Source: Hyphomicrobiales bacterium (lineage in GTDB: Bacteria; Pseudomonadota; Alphaproteobacteria; Rhizobiales; HXMU1428-3). Taken from it: DNA of 7,682 nt. Each line of letters begins with the position of its first letter. The first letter of the stretch is position 1. The notes beneath the pieces were generated by a model, which ran no database searches, was not told the origin of the DNA, and saw only the letters and a list, made by a program, of their open reading frames with translations. The stretch spans positions 1-7,682 of the forward strand of contig JAJFHW010000264.1 in the NCBI GenBank assembly GCA_021775385.1, read 5' to 3'. The position numbers and the translations under genes are program-made. Shown one piece after another: positions 5,931-7,682 of this stretch.

Positions 5931-5985
5931 CTTACGTTTTTCGATTGAGGTCCATAGAAAGTTAGTTGAATTTTCAGGATTTGAA

Positions 5986-6711
5986 TTAACTCTTCAAAAT
6001 CGCGAGGGCTTCGGCTGGATCGAGGCGGCCGTCGTAGAGTGCGCGGCCGGAGATGGCGCCTTCTAGGATTGCATTCTCTGGTTTTTTTAGCTCATGAATA
6101 TCATCAATTGAAGCTAGGCCACCTGAGGCAATGACTGGAATGGAAACCGCTTTGGCTAGTTCGACTGTTGATTGCATATTAAGGCCTGCCAAGATGCCGT
6201 CTCTTGCGATGTCTGTATAAATAATCGCTGCAACGCCTGCATTTTCAAACTTTTTTGCCAGCTCTATGACACTGAGTTCAGAAACTTCGGCCCAGCCTTC
6301 TACAGCGACGAACCCGTCTTTCGCATCAATGCCGACAGCTATTTGGCCCGGGAATTTTTTGCAAGCTTCAATCACCAGCTCAGGATCTTTCACAGCGACC
6401 GTGCCGAGGATAACGCGGCTGATGCCTTTACCCAACCACATCTCAATGGTTTTTAAATCTCTAATACCACCGCCCAACTGGGTTGGCATTTTGATCGCCG
6501 CCAAGATCTCATCGACAGCGTCGCCGTTTACTGGTTCACCTGCAAATGCACCATTCAGATCAACAATGTGGAGATAATCAAAGCCTTGGTCTTCAAACTG
6601 TTTGGCTTGGTTTGCCGGGCTTTCGTTAAACACAGTTGCCTGGTCCATCTCGCCTTTAATCAAGCGCACACAGTTTCCATCTTTAAGATCAATCGCAGGG
6701 AACAAAATCAT
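5986..6711 (-). CDS. hisA: Phosphoribosylformimino-5-aminoimidazole carboxamide ribotide isomerase (ProFAR isomerase)
   Basis: This 241-residue TIM barrel is close to the family length of about 245. HisA opens the ribose ring of ProFAR by an Amadori rearrangement to give PRFAR, the substrate of HisF/HisH. The two catalytic aspartates are Asp8 (PAIDLKDG) and Asp129 (VGIDAKDG). The phosphate sites are visible as LGGGIRDL (about 79-86) and VIASGGLAS (about 193-201), with YTDIARDG at 165-172. The start at 6711 gives the canonical [12 protein letters not shown], although no strong ribosome site precedes it. hisH lies 326 nt upstream across a nested hairpin and an inverted repeat. Downstream come the large repeat and the oppositely oriented small gene instead of hisF, so the usual hisA-hisF coupling is broken here. 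Confidence 0.97.
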   Translation of the reverse strand: MILFPAIDLKDGNCVRLIKGEMDQATVFNESPANQAKQFEDQGFDYLHIVDLNGAFAGEPVNGDAVDEILAAIKMPTQLGGGIRDLKTIEMWLGKGISRVILGTVAVKDPELVIEACKKFPGQIAVGIDAKDGFVAVEGWAEVSELSVIELAKKFENAGVAAIIYTDIARDGILAGLNMQSTVELAKAVSIPVIASGGLASIDDIHELKKPENAILEGAISGRALYDGRLDPAEALAILKS

Positions 6712-6730
6712 AGCAGGCTAGGCTTTCTTA

Positions 6731-6800
6731 ATATGCTTCAGTTGCAGTTCTTAGAGTGCCTTCAGGTTGCCCACCAGCAACCGGCTAAACAACCGCATAT
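6731..6800 (+). repeat. Hairpin element nested in another, just upstream of hisA
   Basis: The outer copy has a perfect 6-bp lower stem ATATGC (6731-6736)/GCATAT (6795-6800), TTCA (6737-6740), GTTG (6741-6744)/CAAC (6790-6793) and the conserved C (6794). In its loop, an inner copy has GCC (6758-6760)/GGC (6783-6785), TTCA (6761-6764), GGTTGC (6765-6770)/GCAACC (6777-6782) and loop CCACCA. It begins 20 bases before the hisA start and probably lies in its transcribed leader. The 326-nt gap 6712-7037 holds this and the inverted repeat below, with no gene. Confidence 0.8.
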
Positions 6801-6871
6801 TTTGAGTTATTATTTTAGGCTTAGTTCTTAACTGGGATTTCATTAGGAAGCAATAAGTTATGAAAATTATT

Positions 6872-7021
6872 CGTCATTCCGGGCTTGACCCGGGATCCAT
6901 CTAACCTTTTGCTTTTAAATTTTGATTGTATAATCCACTAACGCCTTGGCTATTGGATCTTTGGAATACCTAAATAGTTCGTGTGTGCCGCTGTGGATCC
7001 TGGGTCAAGCCCAGGATGACG
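6872..7021. repeat. Inverted pair of a common alphaproteobacterial intergenic repeat
   Basis: The 28-nt arms 6872-6899 (CGTCATTCCGGGCTTGACC onward) and 6994-7021 are complementary at all but about three positions, separated by 94 nt. Each arm is itself partly palindromic (GGGCTTGACCC). I recall this motif as frequent between genes in many alphaproteobacteria. It lies 16 nt past the hisH stop, so in the transcript it would form a strong stem between hisH and hisA that could end or stabilise the message. The spacer shows no gene. Confidence 0.8.
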
Positions 7022-7037
7022 GTGGAAGGATTGAGAT

Positions 7038-7682
7038 TTAAGGCTTCCATCCCAAGAAATTGCTGATCAGTTTTAGTCCCAGCGTCTGTGATTTTTCTGG
7101 GTGGAACTGGGTGCCGATCATATTGTCTCTGGCGATCATGGCGGTGATTTCTCCGCCGTAGTCTGTAGTGGCTAAGATGTGCGCTGGGTTTTCTGGGATG
7201 AAATGATAGCTATGGACAAAATAGGCGTGTAGGCCATCTTCACCTGTTTTAATGTCTTTTAGAATTGGGTGGGTAATAGAAGAATCTAAAGTCACCCTGT
7301 CAGCGTTAGCTGACACAGCCCCGGTTGCTGGTGGGCAACTGAAGGGGCGTACAGAGAGCGTGTTCCAGCCCATGTGGGGAATTTTTAGGGAACTATCTTT
7401 TGGCTCTATGGCTTCGACGAGACCTGGGATCCAGTTTAAGCCATTTGAGATTTTATGCTCATGGCCTTCGGTGCTCATTAGCTGCATGCCAACGCAGATA
7501 CCGAAAAAGGGACGGCCCTTTTCAATCACCGCTTCTTCAAGAGCGTCTTTCAAACCATTAATGGCTTCAAGCCCGCTTAAACAATCTGCATAAGCGCCGA
7601 CACCGGGTAAGACGATATGATCCGCTTTGGCTATGTCATCTGGGTTATTAGTGAGGGTGATTGTTTTATTTAAACCGCTCTC
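7038..7682 (-). CDS. hisH: Imidazole glycerol phosphate synthase, glutamine amidotransferase subunit (5' end outside window)
   Basis: HisH releases ammonia from glutamine and channels it to HisF. The frame is open from the window edge (214 residues visible); about 30 N-terminal residues are missing. Numbering from the edge: oxyanion-region PGVGAY (26-31), nucleophile Cys63 in GICVGMQ, and His194/Glu196 in FHPEKS complete the class I amidotransferase triad. The TTG at 7553 is not the start, since conserved sequence precedes it. The peculiarity is about 23 extra residues at roughly 113-136, between WNTLSVR and THPIL, where homologues I know run straight on. The extra DNA (7275-7346) contains a perfect copy of the TTCA hairpin and a second hairpin. 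Flanking HisH text (KTGEDGLHAYFVHSYHF) is intact and in frame, so the enzyme is probably active. Confidence 0.95.
   Translation of the reverse strand, partial: ESGLNKTITLTNNPDDIAKADHIVLPGVGAYADCLSGLEAINGLKDALEEAVIEKGRPFFGICVGMQLMSTEGHEHKISNGLNWIPGLVEAIEPKDSSLKIPHMGWNTLSVRPFSCPPATGAVSANADRVTLDSSITHPILKDIKTGEDGLHAYFVHSYHFIPENPAHILATTDYGGEITAMIARDNMIGTQFHPEKSQTLGLKLISNFLGWKP
7298..7348 (-). repeat. Hairpin element inside the hisH reading frame, with a second hairpin beside it
   Basis: On the minus strand, from 7348 downwards: lower stem GCCCC (7348-7344)/GGGGC (7322-7318), TTCA (7343-7340), upper stem GTTGC (7339-7335)/GCAAC (7328-7324), loop CCACCA (7334-7329) and the single C (7323). All pairs are perfect. 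Next to it TGTCAGC (7298-7304) pairs with GCTGACA (7309-7315) over a four-base loop. Among recognised copies it is the only one inside a coding core and the only one with TTCA on the minus strand. Confidence 0.85.

Noticed and set aside
6860..6904. Fifteen-codon plus-strand mini-ORF (MKIIRHSGLDPGSI) before the inverted repeat
   Set aside because: Most of it is the left arm of the common repeat; such RHSGLDPG peptides are a familiar by-product of that repeat and not evidence of a gene.
6920..6940. TATAAT-like hexamer in the spacer of the inverted repeat
   Set aside because: The nearest TTG-type -35 on the same strand is only about 14 nt away, and no plus-strand gene follows; a chance match in A+T-rich DNA is likely.
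6712..7037. Histidine-type attenuation leader
   Set aside because: No short frame with a run of His codons was found in the gap or in the other his-linked gaps.

Overview
The window looks like a moderate-to-low GC alphaproteobacterium, most probably Hyphomicrobiales (Rhizobiales). The reasons are: a histidine cluster in the order hisH, hisA, hisF, hisE ending in coaA, all on the minus strand, which is the order I associate with Rhizobiales; HisF and HisH protein text of rhizobial type; a fused alpha/beta-hydrolase-OsmC protein; and an inverted repeat of a kind common in alphaproteobacteria. No search was run, so the genus is left open.

Layout. 1-918 (+): 3' part of a membrane-anchored endonuclease/exonuclease/phosphatase (EEP) family gene, convergent with coaA. 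935-1888 (-): coaA. 2082-2399 (-): hisE. 2755-3546 (-): hisF. 3860-5089 (-): hydrolase-OsmC fusion. 5284-5751 (+): small unrecognised protein with four spaced cysteines, divergent from the fusion gene. 5986-6711 (-): hisA. 7038-7682 (-): hisH, whose first codons lie beyond the window. HisH/HisF form the imidazole glycerol phosphate synthase, HisA supplies its substrate and HisE acts two steps before HisA, so these are consecutive steps of histidine synthesis. The normally compact run is opened between hisA and hisF by the fusion gene and the small gene, and every his intergenic gap is long and full of repeats.

The most notable feature is a family of small hairpins with about 14 recognisable copies. 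Each has a copy-specific lower stem, an unpaired TTCA on the 5' side facing a single C (T in one copy), an upper stem that changes in a paired way (GTTGC/GCAAC, GATGC/GCATC, GGTTTC/GAAACC), and a loop close to CCACYA. Copies sit inside the loops of other copies, up to three levels deep, as if the element inserts into hairpin loops, possibly its own. One copy lies in frame inside hisH, one supplies the last codons and stop of hisF, and one sits in the first hairpin of a larger (about 130-165 nt) structured repeat that occurs twice and abuts the hisE start. Upstream of hisF is also a 41-nt decayed stretch that reads, with one missing base, as the first 14 codons of a diverged hisF. I do not recognise the hairpin family; it recalls REP elements and Rickettsia palindromic elements in behaviour, but no relationship is shown.
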